From Pseudanabaena sp. Salubria-1 (GTDB lineage: Bacteria > Cyanobacteriota > Cyanobacteriia > Pseudanabaenales > Pseudanabaenaceae): a DNA stretch of 54,638 nucleotides. The stretch is from contig JALQCR010000042.1 of assembly GCA_023336205.1 (NCBI GenBank), positions 1-54,638 on the forward strand. Direction: 5' to 3'. Below the pieces are notes generated by a model. That model was given only the letters and a program-made list of their open reading frames with translations. It searched no databases and was not told the origin of the DNA. Both the position numbers and the translations under genes were made by a program. Shown in pieces: positions 15,867 to 24,156 of the stretch (within the stretch, counting starts at the first letter, position 1; the number at the start of each line of letters is the position of its first letter).

Positions 15867-17624
15867 ATGAAAGAAGGGACAAATTTAGTATTAGTCGTTG
15901 ATGATGAGTTTGAAATTCAACGCCTGTTTAAGCAAATATTTAGAAAAAGAATTCGGAATGGAGAGCTAAGTTTTCAATTTGCTCAAAATGGGGTGGAAGC
16001 ATTAGAGATTCTACGGGAATCCAATTCGATTGACATGATCTTGACCGATATCCAGATGCCAAAAATGGATGGATTAACCTTATTGACAAACTTAGCAGAG
16101 TTTGAATGCCCGCTGAAAGCTGTAGTTATTTCTGCATTTGGCGACATGAAGAACATTCGCACAGCGATGAATCGGGGAGCCTTTGACTTTCTGATGAAAC
16201 CCATTGATTTTGAAGATTTAGAAATTACAATTAACAAAACTTTGGCGTTTGTGCATGATTTGAGAGCGCAAAAGCAAAAGCTACAATCAACGCTGGATCG
16301 ACTCCATAGCTTAGTTTTCTATGATCAACTGACAGGCTTAAGCAATCGCTATGGACTGTTGCAAAAAATTGCTAAAAGTATTGAATTAAAGCGAACAAAA
16401 GGCATAGCTTTCGCCGTATTAAAGCTAGATGTAGAACGCTATCCCATAATTAAGTCTGGGTTTGGTCATAACCTTAGCGATCGCCTCTTAGTTGAAATTG
16501 CTCGTCGATTGGGAGACTGGGATATTTCATCTAAAGTCGTAGCCCGATTAGAAAGCAATGAATTTGCGATATTGCTACAGGATGTTAAAAATTTATCTGT
16601 CATTGAAAACTACATTGAACAACTTCATCATCTTTTCAATCTTCCTGTTCAACTTGACGAGATTACCGTATCATCTAAAACTCATATAGGTGCAGTCACT
16701 AGCGATCTAGAAGATAGCCAACCAGAAGACTATTTGAGAGCGGCTGATACTGCCTTCGACTATGCAAGAAATGATAGGGAGCGTACGATTTTCTTTGATA
16801 ATAGTATGCAACAGAAGGCTATTCATCGGGTAAACCTTGAAGTTAATTTGCAAGAAGCGATAGAATCTAAGCAAATCCTAGTGTTTTATCAGCCGATTTT
16901 TTCATTGCAAACGGGTAAGATTAGAGGCTTTGAAGCTTTGGCGCGTTGGTTGACCACAGATCAGAGATGGATCTCACCCCTAGAGTTCATTCCATTAGCA
17001 GAAGAGACAGGATTAATTGTTCCATTAGGTCGTTGGCTTTTGTCAGAAGCTTGTGCACAAATGGGGCGCTGGAAAGCTCAATTTCCTGATATTTGTCCAG
17101 ACAGCATTAGCATTAATCTATCGAGTTTACAATTAATTAATTCAGAGCTATTGGAAGATATCGATCGCAGTCTAAGCTCCGCAGGCTTGAATGGAGAAAG
17201 CTTGAATTTAGAGATTACGGAAAGTGTCTTAATGGAAAATGTCGAAACTGCGATCGATGTTTTAGCTCAACTTCGAGAACGCTCTATTGGACTTTCAATT
17301 GATGATTTTGGTACAGGTTATTCTTCTCTCTCTTATCTCCAATCTCTACCCATCACGGCTTTAAAGATTGATCGCTCGTTTATTAAAGATATTGACACAA
17401 ATTCTAATAGTCTAGAAATCACTTCGATGATTATTAATTTATCTAATCAGTTGAAGCTGAAAGTAGTTGCCGAAGGTATAGAAAAAGATGCCCATACTAA
17501 CGTTTTGAGAGCTCTTTCCTGTGACTATGGGCAGGGTTTTCTGTTTTCTCCAGCAGTTGATGCAACTGCTGCAACTAATCTAATAGCTGCTCAAGCTCTT
17601 ATGGAAGTAGCGGTTTGTAAATGA
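15867..17624 (+). CDS. REC-GGDEF(degenerate)-EAL cyclic-di-GMP phosphodiesterase
   Basis: A 585-residue response regulator. REC covers about 1-125, with Asp61 in MILTDIQMPKMDG. A GGDEF-like domain spans about 150-305, where the signature is LESNEF instead of GGDEF, so cyclase activity is unlikely and the domain may bind GTP or be structural. The EAL domain spans about 325-575 and keeps FEALARW, ITESVLMEN, DDFGTGYSSLSYL, KIDRSFI and VAEGIE, the metal and catalytic set, so it should hydrolyse cyclic-di-GMP. It is the last gene of the co-oriented signalling run and its probable output. The gap to the previous gene is 73 bp. A long hairpin follows. Confidence 0.9.
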   Translation: MKEGTNLVLVVDDEFEIQRLFKQIFRKRIRNGELSFQFAQNGVEALEILRESNSIDMILTDIQMPKMDGLTLLTNLAEFECPLKAVVISAFGDMKNIRTAMNRGAFDFLMKPIDFEDLEITINKTLAFVHDLRAQKQKLQSTLDRLHSLVFYDQLTGLSNRYGLLQKIAKSIELKRTKGIAFAVLKLDVERYPIIKSGFGHNLSDRLLVEIARRLGDWDISSKVVARLESNEFAILLQDVKNLSVIENYIEQLHHLFNLPVQLDEITVSSKTHIGAVTSDLEDSQPEDYLRAADTAFDYARNDRERTIFFDNSMQQKAIHRVNLEVNLQEAIESKQILVFYQPIFSLQTGKIRGFEALARWLTTDQRWISPLEFIPLAEETGLIVPLGRWLLSEACAQMGRWKAQFPDICPDSISINLSSLQLINSELLEDIDRSLSSAGLNGESLNLEITESVLMENVETAIDVLAQLRERSIGLSIDDFGTGYSSLSYLQSLPITALKIDRSFIKDIDTNSNSLEITSMIINLSNQLKLKVVAEGIEKDAHTNVLRALSCDYGQGFLFSPAVDATAATNLIAAQALMEVAVCK

Positions 17625-17633
17625 GCGCTTTGG

Positions 17634-17696
17634 AAAAGCCAATAAATTTTTTAAAAGTGTTGCTTTGCAACACTTTTAAAAAATTTATTGGCTTTT
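17634..17696. terminator. Bidirectional long hairpin terminator
   Basis: A 63-base near-perfect palindrome starts AAAAGCCAATAAATTTTTTA and ends with its complement around a CTTTG loop. It lies between the convergent EAL gene and the PATAN regulator and has T-rich arms for both directions. Confidence 0.8.
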
Positions 17697-17716
17697 GCTC
17701 TTAAATCCCAGCGCCC

Positions 17717-18787
17717 TTATCGTTTGCTATATTTCTCGACTGTTGTCAGTAACTCCTTTTCCCCAAATGGTTTAGTTAGATATTCAGTAGCACCAACCAT
17801 CCTAGCTTTGACGCGATCGATAAAACCATCCTTTCCAGTGAGCATAATAATTGGAACCTTCGCAAACGCACTGGACTTACGGAGCATTCCACATAATTCA
17901 TATCCATCGATCTCTGGCATAGTGATATCACACAAAATCAGATCAGGATTATGTTGAAAAATCAAACTTAAAGCTTTAATAGGGCTAGATACAGCCATAA
18001 CTTGGAAACCGTGATTATGCAGAATATATTCAACAGCCCGACAAATTGTCACACTGTCATCAATGCATAGGATGCGGGGCGACTTTACCTTGACTTGTTG
18101 CGGTGCGCTCATTGCTAATGGAGTAATCGCAACTTGACCAAAGGAGATGGCATCATAGATCGCCTGACCAACATCACTAATATCTTGCCCTGCATATCGT
18201 GATAGCTGACGGATTGTTGTTTTACCATCAATCCAAGTATTTAAGAGAGGTAGAGCTTCTTGAGTTAGCAATATTGGGCATTGATCAATTGACTGTAAAA
18301 CTGGATAAAATCTCTTCCATGTCTGAAGCTGTCGTGAATGTTCAGAACTAATCTGTGAAAACTTGAATTTTGTTAGCTTTGGCGTAAGTGCAGCGCTAAT
18401 TTCAAAAACAAAGGTTCCTTGATAGAGACCAATAATTTCAAAAAGTACCTCTCGGATTGTACTTTCGAGAATCGACTTAGCCTGATCAGGAGTGAGAATT
18501 TTGGCTTCTAGGAGTGCCCAAATCTGACCATACTCTAAAACATTAATCCCCAATTTTGAACTAGATAAATGATCAAGCGCATGGTCTAAACCTAGTCCAT
18601 GTAAATAATCGCGCAGACGGGTCAAGTTACTATCAGTATCAGTAGCGTAGATCAATTCTCCGTTATCAAAAAATAAAAACCAGAATTTTCCTGTGCTCGA
18701 TTCAATCAATAACTCTCCAGTTCGTTGACCAAACTCGATGAGGTGGATGATTGTATGTACGTCAATTTCTCTGAGCGTGCCTTGCAT
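17717..18787 (-). CDS. PATAN-REC response regulator (PatA/PixG type)
   Basis: A 356-residue protein with a PATAN/DUF4388 N-terminus (GTLREIDVHTIIHLIEFGQRTGELLI) and a C-terminal receiver at about 232-354 (ILCIDDSVTICR, phospho-Asp in LILCDITMPEIDG, the TGKDG switch and the TKPFGEKEL lysine). Cyanobacterial proteins of this build (PatA, PixG, PilG-class) act in phototaxis, pilus motility or cell patterning. It is convergent to the EAL gene, and no CheA or PixL kinase is beside it. The link to motility is therefore family-based inference. Confidence 0.85.
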   Translation of the reverse strand: MQGTLREIDVHTIIHLIEFGQRTGELLIESSTGKFWFLFFDNGELIYATDTDSNLTRLRDYLHGLGLDHALDHLSSSKLGINVLEYGQIWALLEAKILTPDQAKSILESTIREVLFEIIGLYQGTFVFEISAALTPKLTKFKFSQISSEHSRQLQTWKRFYPVLQSIDQCPILLTQEALPLLNTWIDGKTTIRQLSRYAGQDISDVGQAIYDAISFGQVAITPLAMSAPQQVKVKSPRILCIDDSVTICRAVEYILHNHGFQVMAVSSPIKALSLIFQHNPDLILCDITMPEIDGYELCGMLRKSSAFAKVPIIMLTGKDGFIDRVKARMVGATEYLTKPFGEKELLTTVEKYSKR

Positions 18788-18888
18788 GAGGTGTTACAAA
18801 TTTGAGTTTTGTCTTTAATATGTAGAAAGATTTGTCCACATTACCAGAATTTCTTTTGTTATAGTTGTTGCTATGTGTGTAACGACAT

Positions 18889-18942
18889 AAAACCCAGTCA
18901 TAGAGTTGGGCGCTTTGCGCCGCAACTCTATGACTGGGTTTT
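18889..18942. repeat. Hairpin with GCGCTTTGCGC-like tip
   Basis: A stem of about 20 bp (AAAACCCAGTCATAGAGTTG and its complement) carries the tip GGCGCTTTGCGCC. One of several such intergenic hairpins in the cyanobacterial part. It lies upstream of the PATAN gene, so it is not that gene's terminator. The rest of 18788-19085 shows no gene. Confidence 0.75.
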
Positions 18943-19000
18943 AATATCATGGCGACAGCTATCCCTTGATTTTACAGCGCTTTGCGATCAAACCAAAACC

Positions 19001-19049
19001 TATAAATTTTTTGAAAGTCTTGATTTGCAAGACTTTCAAAAAATTTATA
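19001..19049. terminator. Perfect hairpin downstream of the DUF1636 gene
   Basis: TATAAATTTTTTGAAAGTCT pairs with its complement around a GATTTGC loop. It lies about 40 bp beyond the stop of the minus-strand DUF1636 gene and probably terminates it. A TTACAGCGCTTTGCG motif is found just before it at 18972. Confidence 0.65.
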
Positions 19050-19085
19050 GTGGTTCGCAGAAAAAAGAGCGCTTAGCGATCTTTT

Positions 19086-19469
19086 TTATAAAGGAGGTAT
19101 GCGAGCAATTACACCACTTTTTAGTGGTTCGGGACGTTCTTTCCATGCCAGCATTCCATCAGCGCGATCGCAATATATTTCTGCGCAGGACAATATCGCG
19201 GCGGCTGTTGTGGGAATATTTTCAGCATCACTGGGTAAGTCCCCAAATAGGTATGAATATTTACCTTCAGCAACAAACGTAACAACGCAAGCATGACTGC
19301 AAGCACTCATACAGGAAACTGCACGAATCTCAAAATGCGATCGCAATTCCCAGCTTTGCTGTAATTGAGAAAGCTCTTTTAGTAATGTTTCACCACCACT
19401 AATGCCTACCTTTTTGCCATTTTGCCAAGTGCTAGCGCAAGTAGTACAAACTAATAAACTATGGGTCAT
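19086..19469 (-). CDS. DUF1636 metal-binding-like protein
   Basis: A 127-residue protein starting MTHSLLVCTTCAS. The N-terminal CTTC and the later CMSACSHAC give a thioredoxin-like ferredoxin Cys pattern typical of DUF1636 (COG5469), a family often called metal-binding and sometimes found near cobalt or cobalamin genes. No such genes are seen here. The ATG at 19467-19469 is preferred because upstream codons run into dispersed repeat B. The role is not established from the sequence. Confidence 0.75.
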   Translation of the reverse strand: MTHSLLVCTTCASTWQNGKKVGISGGETLLKELSQLQQSWELRSHFEIRAVSCMSACSHACVVTFVAEGKYSYLFGDLPSDAENIPTTAAAILSCAEIYCDRADGMLAWKERPEPLKSGVIARIPPL

Positions 19470-19490
19470 CCATACCTCAATAAAACAGTT

Positions 19491-19593
19491 ATACCAAAAA
19501 ATAAAATGGCGTAGCCATTTTATTTTTTTAAACCCCTTACTGGGTTTAGTTTTTAATCCACAGAAGTGTTTCCACACCTTTATGGATTGGTAT
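19491..19593 (-). repeat. Dispersed ~100-bp repeat, copy B (reverse)
   Basis: Inverted relative to copy A: it starts ATACCAAAAAATAAAATGGC and ends ATGGATTGGTATT. It has the same two hairpins and the central AAACCC-TTACTGGGTTT tract. It lies immediately upstream of the DUF1636 start, so it may carry or alter its promoter. Confidence 0.75.
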
Positions 19594-19723
19594 TAAGAGT
19601 CTTGCACATAAAACCCAAAAATATTGTGGCGGTATAAGCCCATCACCATATTTTTAAGTTTTACGTGCATCATTTTTCCTTGGAGTTCCCTAACCAAAGC
19701 AAAGTGCGGATTAACCGAAACTT

Positions 19724-20002
19724 TTATTTTTCACTACTAGGTGATGAGTTATATAAAGCGTCAAGTCTTGAGCGAGCGTCATCGACATTAATTGATTTAA
19801 TTACCATTAATGGTTCATCGATATATTTGCCATCTTTATCCCATAATTCGGGATGGGCATATTGAGGAGATACTCGACGGCTCCGATTATCTTGATAGCC
19901 TCGTGAATCATTTTGGGAAAGAGCAATCATGCTACGAATCAGGTTGCTGATTGCGAAGATGGAGAGGAGCGTAAAAGCGAGTATATAAATGATCTGAACC
20001 AT
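19724..20002 (-). CDS. DUF2973 small membrane protein
   Basis: A 92-residue cyanobacterial protein with one N-terminal helix (IIYILAFTLLSIFAISNLI) and a soluble tail ending DALYNSSPSSEK. The pattern fits DUF2973, a family of unknown function. It is followed upstream by DUF2605 in the same orientation, the usual pairing in cyanobacteria as far as I recall, so the two may be co-transcribed. Confidence 0.75.
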   Translation of the reverse strand: MVQIIYILAFTLLSIFAISNLIRSMIALSQNDSRGYQDNRSRRVSPQYAHPELWDKDGKYIDEPLMVIKSINVDDARSRLDALYNSSPSSEK

Positions 20003-20091
20003 GTCTACTTTCCTGAAGAAATATGTAAATTAAGTGAACTAAGGTTTAAGAGAAAAAATCAGGGGCTAAAATTAAAATCAAAATTAAAGTT

Positions 20092-20409
20092 TTAAATTAC
20101 TTGATTACGATAGTAGCGCATCCCTACGGCTTGACACTCCATTAGTAGTTCATGCCAAGGTCTCATTGTCATCATGTCTACGCCAACTTGATGTCCTGTA
20201 ACGCGAAACAAAGCGCTCGCCGCAGCAACTTCTTTGAGAGCATTTTCGACTCGTTCTAGCAAATTTTGCTGATCTGATTCTTGCAAGAAACTTAGGCGTT
20301 CATTGGAGAGTAATTTCTGAGAGCGATTAAACCAATAGGTGAAATCTTCTAGTAATGGTTCAAGAAGTTGTCTGAGCATTTCGGGATCAGGACTAGCAGT
20401 ATTACTCAT
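20092..20409 (-). CDS. DUF2605 protein
   Basis: A 105-residue soluble protein starting MSNTASPDPEMLRQLLEPLLEDF, matching DUF2605, a cyanobacterial family of unknown function. It is helical throughout, with FTYWFNRSQKLLS and RPWHELLMECQAVG as conserved-looking segments. An upstream in-frame ATG at 20430 would add seven residues. It lies about 90 bp from DUF2973 and is divergent from mazG, with about 110 bp of AT-rich promoter region between. Confidence 0.75.
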   Translation of the reverse strand: MSNTASPDPEMLRQLLEPLLEDFTYWFNRSQKLLSNERLSFLQESDQQNLLERVENALKEVAAASALFRVTGHQVGVDMMTMRPWHELLMECQAVGMRYYRNQVI

Positions 20410-20522
20410 GGGGCAGATCTCCAACGGCAAGTTTGATGCTGTATATAGTTTGTTAAAAGCAATATTTTTTTATACAAAGTATTATAGCATTTCGTTACTT
20501 TTCTTAACATTAAACAAATATT

Positions 20523-21344
20523 ATGACTTTTAATCCAAATGGTAATTTTTCGGCTAATTTGATCGCATTCCAACATCTAATCGACGTGGTAGCGAAGTTA
20601 CGATCGCCTGATGGTGGATGTCCTTGGGATTTAAAGCAAACCCCCGAAAGTTTGATCCCCTATGTGATTGAGGAAGCTTATGAGGTAGTGGATGCAATCC
20701 AGAGTGGAGATAGTAAGGCGATCGCTGAAGAGTTGGGTGATTTGCTAATGCAAGTGGTTTTGCAGTCGCAAATCGCTAGCGAAACTAATCAATTTGCGAT
20801 CGCGGAAGTTGCGGAAGGGATTGCTCAAAAGCTGATTCGCAGACATCCCCATGTATTTGGCGATGTTAAGACTGAAAATATGGATGAAATTCATCAAAAC
20901 TGGGAGAGGATTAAGGCAGAGGAAAAGGGGGAAGACTTAGCGACAACTCAAAAACTTAGCTACAAACTCAAGCGATATGCGCGATCGCTGCCGCCCTTAA
21001 CCGCTGGTATGAAAATATCTCAAAAGGCTGCGGCAAATGGTTTTGAATGGGAAAATGCCGATGGTGTCTGGGCGAAATTTCATGAAGAGTTGGATGAGCT
21101 GCGTCACGCTTTAGAGCATGAATCTAAGGAAAATCAACAGGCGGAGCTAGGAGATTTACTATTCACTCTAATTAATGTGGCTCGTTGGTACGATCTCGAT
21201 CCATCGTTAGCTTTGCAATCAACCAACCAAAAATTTATTCAGCGCCTTGAGGTGATTGAGACATTGAGCGATCAACCCATTGATAGCTTTACTGCCGAGG
21301 AGCTAGACAATCTCTGGAAACTTGCCAAAGAGAAACTCAGATAA
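20523..21344 (+). CDS. mazG: Nucleoside triphosphate pyrophosphohydrolase MazG
   Basis: A 273-residue house-cleaning enzyme that hydrolyses NTPs to NMP and pyrophosphate. It carries two MazG domains. The first (about 15-110) shows DLKQTPESLIPYVIEEAYEVVDAI and the EELGDLL metal motif. The second (about 165-250) has ELDELRHAL and QAELGDLLFTLINVARW. Length is normal for the full two-domain form. The ATG at 20523 leaves a short leader before GGCPWD. A strong terminator follows at once. Confidence 0.92.
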   Translation: MTFNPNGNFSANLIAFQHLIDVVAKLRSPDGGCPWDLKQTPESLIPYVIEEAYEVVDAIQSGDSKAIAEELGDLLMQVVLQSQIASETNQFAIAEVAEGIAQKLIRRHPHVFGDVKTENMDEIHQNWERIKAEEKGEDLATTQKLSYKLKRYARSLPPLTAGMKISQKAAANGFEWENADGVWAKFHEELDELRHALEHESKENQQAELGDLLFTLINVARWYDLDPSLALQSTNQKFIQRLEVIETLSDQPIDSFTAEELDNLWKLAKEKLR

Positions 21345-21374
21345 AAAAAGCCTCGCATCGCGAGGCTTTTTTTA
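21342..21374. terminator. Bidirectional intrinsic terminator after mazG
   Basis: AAAAAAAGCCTCGC and its complement GCGAGGCTTTTTTT pair around a 3-nt loop. It serves mazG and the convergent small gene. It overlaps the stop codons of both. Confidence 0.9.
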
Positions 21375-21551
21375 TTTATCAGCTGGAGCATCTGGAGGCA
21401 GAAAACGGGAATCAGAAATTTCGATCAGTTTATCGATTGATGTTTCGGCTAAAAGTTTGCGAGCTTTAGCGAGATATTCTAAGTTGGGACATTGATCACC
21501 GAGGACACAGCCATTGGTGCATTCTTGTTGACAATTGACTTGGCGAGACAT
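21372..21551 (-). CDS. Small Cys-rich hypothetical protein
   Basis: About 59 residues from the ATG at 21549-21551 (MSRQVNCQQECTNGCVLGDQCPN). Four Cys in the first 25 residues (CQQEC, GC, QC) suggest a small metal site or disulphides. The C-terminal half is helical (YLAKARKLLAETSIDKLIEI). An earlier in-frame start at 21584 is possible but less likely. I do not know a named family. It is convergent with mazG. Confidence 0.55.
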   Translation of the reverse strand: MSRQVNCQQECTNGCVLGDQCPNLEYLAKARKLLAETSIDKLIEISDSRFLPPDAPADK

Positions 21552-21621
21552 GAGTTTTGGAGCAGTTTGTGAACTAGAGTTCAATCCTAATATAGCAGTA
21601 CAAGAGATCGCTAGTCCAAAG

Positions 21622-21678
21622 TAAACCCCAAAAGATAAGTGGCGGTGCTTCGCGCTGCCACTTATCTTTTGGGGTTTA
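21622..21678. repeat. Perfect hairpin, GGGGTTT type
   Basis: TAAACCCCAAAAGATAAGTGGC pairs with its complement around GGTGCTTCGCGCT. It is the same hairpin class as the site split by ISAs1 near 30,680 (AAACCCAAAAGGTAAGAGG arms). Intergenic, upstream of the small Cys-rich gene. Confidence 0.75.
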
Positions 21679-21683
21679 TCTAT

Positions 21684-21720
21684 AAATAAAAAAGCAGCGC
21701 TACGCGCTGCTTTTTTATTT
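21684..21720. terminator. Terminator of tRNA-Leu(GAG)
   Basis: AAATAAAAAAGCAGCGC and its complement around a TAC loop lie 4 bases past the 3' end of the minus-strand tRNA, with a T-run in the direction of transcription. Confidence 0.8.
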
Positions 21721-21723
21721 ATA

Positions 21724-21804
21724 TGCGGTCAGAGAGACTCGAACTCTCACAGCTTTCGCCACCACCACCTCAAGATGGCGTGTCTACCATTCCACCATGA
21801 CCGC
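21724..21804 (-). tRNA. tRNA-Leu (anticodon GAG)
   Basis: An 81-nt class II tRNA. The acceptor is GCGGTCA paired with TGACCGC, the anticodon stem CCATC/GGTGG holds loop TTGAGGT (anticodon GAG), and there is a long variable arm and a TTCGAGT T-loop. The discriminator is A and CCA is not encoded, as usual in cyanobacteria. Confidence 0.93.
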
Positions 21805-21867
21805 AATTGCCTTTTTAGTGCTTAACTATATTACAGCAATAGTGCAAACATGCAATAGATTTTGAAT

Positions 21868-21993
21868 ATATAAAAACTAAAAACCTTTTACCGCCAGTAC
21901 AGCAGGCAGTAAGTGCTAAACAGGTAGGGATGCGCCGCATCCCTACCGTATAAATCTAGAACTATCAGCGGTACAGTTTTTTGGTTTTTATAT
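21868..21993. repeat. 126-bp foldback sequence
   Basis: The outer arms are imperfect inverted repeats of about 27 bp: ATATAAAAACTAAAAACC on the left, GGTTTTTATAT at the right end, with TTTTACCGC and GCGGTACAG next to them. Inside is a smaller perfect hairpin, GGTAGGGATGCG with CGCATCCCTACC. No gene. It looks like a MITE remnant. Confidence 0.6.
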
Positions 21994-22070
21994 TGGATTT
22001 TTTGAAAATCCAATATGCTATTTTGATCGTAAATTGCTCTAAGCAACAAAATCCAAAAACTCAAACTTCA

Positions 22071-22991
22071 ATGTCTGAATCATCCCTAGAATCATTGCAA
22101 CATGAGCAGATCCAAAAACGATCGCCTAAACGTTGGGTTCGCCCTGTAGCGATCGCTGGGATTGTAATCGCCAGTTTTTACAGTTCTGTATGCGCTGCAC
22201 TGTGGTTTGGGCAAACGCGGTTAGTCTTTTCACCAGTTAAAGAAATTACGACTACACCAGCTGACTTTAATGCCACATATGAGGATGTCTTAATTCCTGT
22301 CGAGAATGCAGTTGGAACAACTGAAAATATTTATGGTTGGTGGTTACCCAATGCCAAGCAAGAAGCAAAAAGTAATTTAGGCGATCGCAGAGTACTTTTG
22401 TATTTGCATGGCAAGGGCAAGAATATTAGTGCCAATGCAAAACATGCTAATCGCTTAATGCGGATGGGTTTCTCTGTTTTAGTAATTGATTATCGCGGCT
22501 ATGGTAGAAGTGAAGGTGGATTCCCTACAGAATCATCAGTTTATACAGATGCTCAAACCGCTTGGGATTATTTAATCCAAAAAGGCTATAAACCCAGTCA
22601 GATCATGATTTATGGTCACTCGTTAGGTGGTGCGATCTCGATCGATCTTGCTGCGAAGCATCCCGATGCATTGGGAATGATTGTTGATGCTTCATTCACT
22701 TCGATGAGCGATATGGCTCAACTCGATCCGAAATATCGGATTTTCCCAATTGATTTGTTAATTCATCAACGTTTTGATTCGATCGCTAAGGTGCGATCGC
22801 TAGCAGTTCCTGTGCTTTATATTCATGGCACTGCGGATGATCTTATCCCTTCAGAGATGTCTCAGCGATTGTATGATGCAACATCTACAAAAAAACAAAT
22901 TGTTTTCATTCCCAATGCTGGACACAATAATACAGCAGCTTCCAACGAGCCACTATATTTAAATTCCATTCGGGGCTTCTTTAAGTTATGA
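22071..22991 (+). CDS. Membrane-anchored alpha/beta hydrolase
   Basis: A 306-residue serine hydrolase from the ATG at 22071. An N-terminal helix at about 25-45 (VAIAGIVIASFYSSVCAALWF) anchors it. The catalytic domain has the oxyanion HG in LYLHGKGKN, the nucleophile elbow GHSLGG, the acid in HGTADDLI and the final His in NAGHNN, so the triad is complete. It resembles the BEM46/ABHD13-like peptidase-type hydrolase group. The substrate is unknown. An in-frame ATG at 21981 would add 30 residues inside an AT-rich hairpin zone and is less likely. Confidence 0.85.
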   Translation: MSESSLESLQHEQIQKRSPKRWVRPVAIAGIVIASFYSSVCAALWFGQTRLVFSPVKEITTTPADFNATYEDVLIPVENAVGTTENIYGWWLPNAKQEAKSNLGDRRVLLYLHGKGKNISANAKHANRLMRMGFSVLVIDYRGYGRSEGGFPTESSVYTDAQTAWDYLIQKGYKPSQIMIYGHSLGGAISIDLAAKHPDALGMIVDASFTSMSDMAQLDPKYRIFPIDLLIHQRFDSIAKVRSLAVPVLYIHGTADDLIPSEMSQRLYDATSTKKQIVFIPNAGHNNTAASNEPLYLNSIRGFFKL

Positions 22992-23338
22992 ATTTCAATC
23001 TTTATGTCAGTCATTATTTATATTGACTGGGTAATCTATATTTATTTAAGTTAAACTTCATGAAGTTTGATGAGAAGATAGAACCTTTAAGCAGAGCCTT
23101 TCAATCATATCTATAGGCAACATAGGTTCAGATATGATTTCTCCATGAGCAATTTTATCGCGAATTTTTTTGATTGATTTAAAATTTTCGATATCATTAT
23201 CATCAATTCCCACCCAAATCAATATTGCACACCAATGAAACCGTTGTGAAAGTGTTCTGCTTTCTTCCTGAAGTTCCAAGAAAAACTGCTCACCCGATAT
23301 TCTAATTCTATCTGGAATTTGGTTTATGTTGTTAACAT

Positions 23339-24156
23339 GGTAGTCCTAAAAAGGAAAGGATGTAGGAAAATATCCAGATAGTTGATACAAAGTAAAGTAA
23401 TGTCAGAAGCAAGGCCATCCTGTCCATCCTGCCAGTCCGTATCCGTTGTAAAAAACGGCAGTACACGACATGGAAAACAAAATTATAAATGTCGGGACTG
23501 TGGTCGTCAATTTGTAGAAAATCCACAGTGGCAGAGAGTTTCAGAGCGTACCCAAGACACTTATGACCTTCTTGAGAAACTACTACTAGAAAAAATCCCA
23601 CTAGCTGGAATTGCCAGAGTCCTCAAGGTGTCAGAGAGATGGTTGCAAAGTTACGTCAATCATAAATATGAAAACGTTCCTCAGCAGGTGGAGGTAGAAC
23701 CAAAACCAAAACGCCGTTTGACCATACAGATGGATGAATTGTGGTCTTTTGTGGACGACAAAGGCAATAAACAGTGGGTATGGCTTGCCATTGATGCCGA
23801 GACTCGTGAAATTGTCGGTTGTTATATAGGCGATCGCACTGGTGAATCAGCTCAGAAGTTATGGGAATCGTTGCCTAGCGTCTATCGCCAATGTGCGGTT
23901 ATTTATACTGACTTCTATTCGTCTTATCCAGTTGTCCTGCCCAGCAAACGTCATAGGGCTGTCGGGAAAGAAACGGGAAAGACCAACTATATTGAGAGAT
24001 TCAACTGTACGTTACGTCAACGAGTATCAAGACTAGTTAGAAAGACCTTATCTTTTTCTAAGAAATTGGAAAATCACATTGGAGCCATTTGGAATTTTAT
24101 TCATCATTACAACGATTCTTTACCTCCGTGTGCGTCCTTTCCTTTTTAGGACTACC
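23339..24156 (+). mobile_element. IS1-family insertion sequence
   Basis: 818 bp, with inverted repeats starting GGTAGTCCTAAAAAGGAAAG at both ends and an 8-bp target duplication GTTAACAT (23331-23338 and 24157-24164). These fit the IS1 family (8-9 bp duplications). It sits inside the HEPN-like gene, in the opposite orientation to it. Confidence 0.95.
23400..24149 (+). CDS. IS1-family transposase (single frame)
   Basis: A 249-residue transposase from the ATG at 23400 (MSEARPSCPSC). The N-terminal zinc finger is CPSCQSVSVVKNG with CRDCGRQF, followed by a helix-turn-helix (GIARVLKVSERWLQSYV). The catalytic DDE part has MDELWSFV, YTDFYSSY and ETGKTNYIERFNCTLRQR. The zinc finger and catalytic parts lie in one frame, unlike classic IS1, which needs a frameshift. 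It stops inside the right inverted repeat. An earlier in-frame codon at 23382 is less likely. Confidence 0.92.
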   Translation: MSEARPSCPSCQSVSVVKNGSTRHGKQNYKCRDCGRQFVENPQWQRVSERTQDTYDLLEKLLLEKIPLAGIARVLKVSERWLQSYVNHKYENVPQQVEVEPKPKRRLTIQMDELWSFVDDKGNKQWVWLAIDAETREIVGCYIGDRTGESAQKLWESLPSVYRQCAVIYTDFYSSYPVVLPSKRHRAVGKETGKTNYIERFNCTLRQRVSRLVRKTLSFSKKLENHIGAIWNFIHHYNDSLPPCASFPF

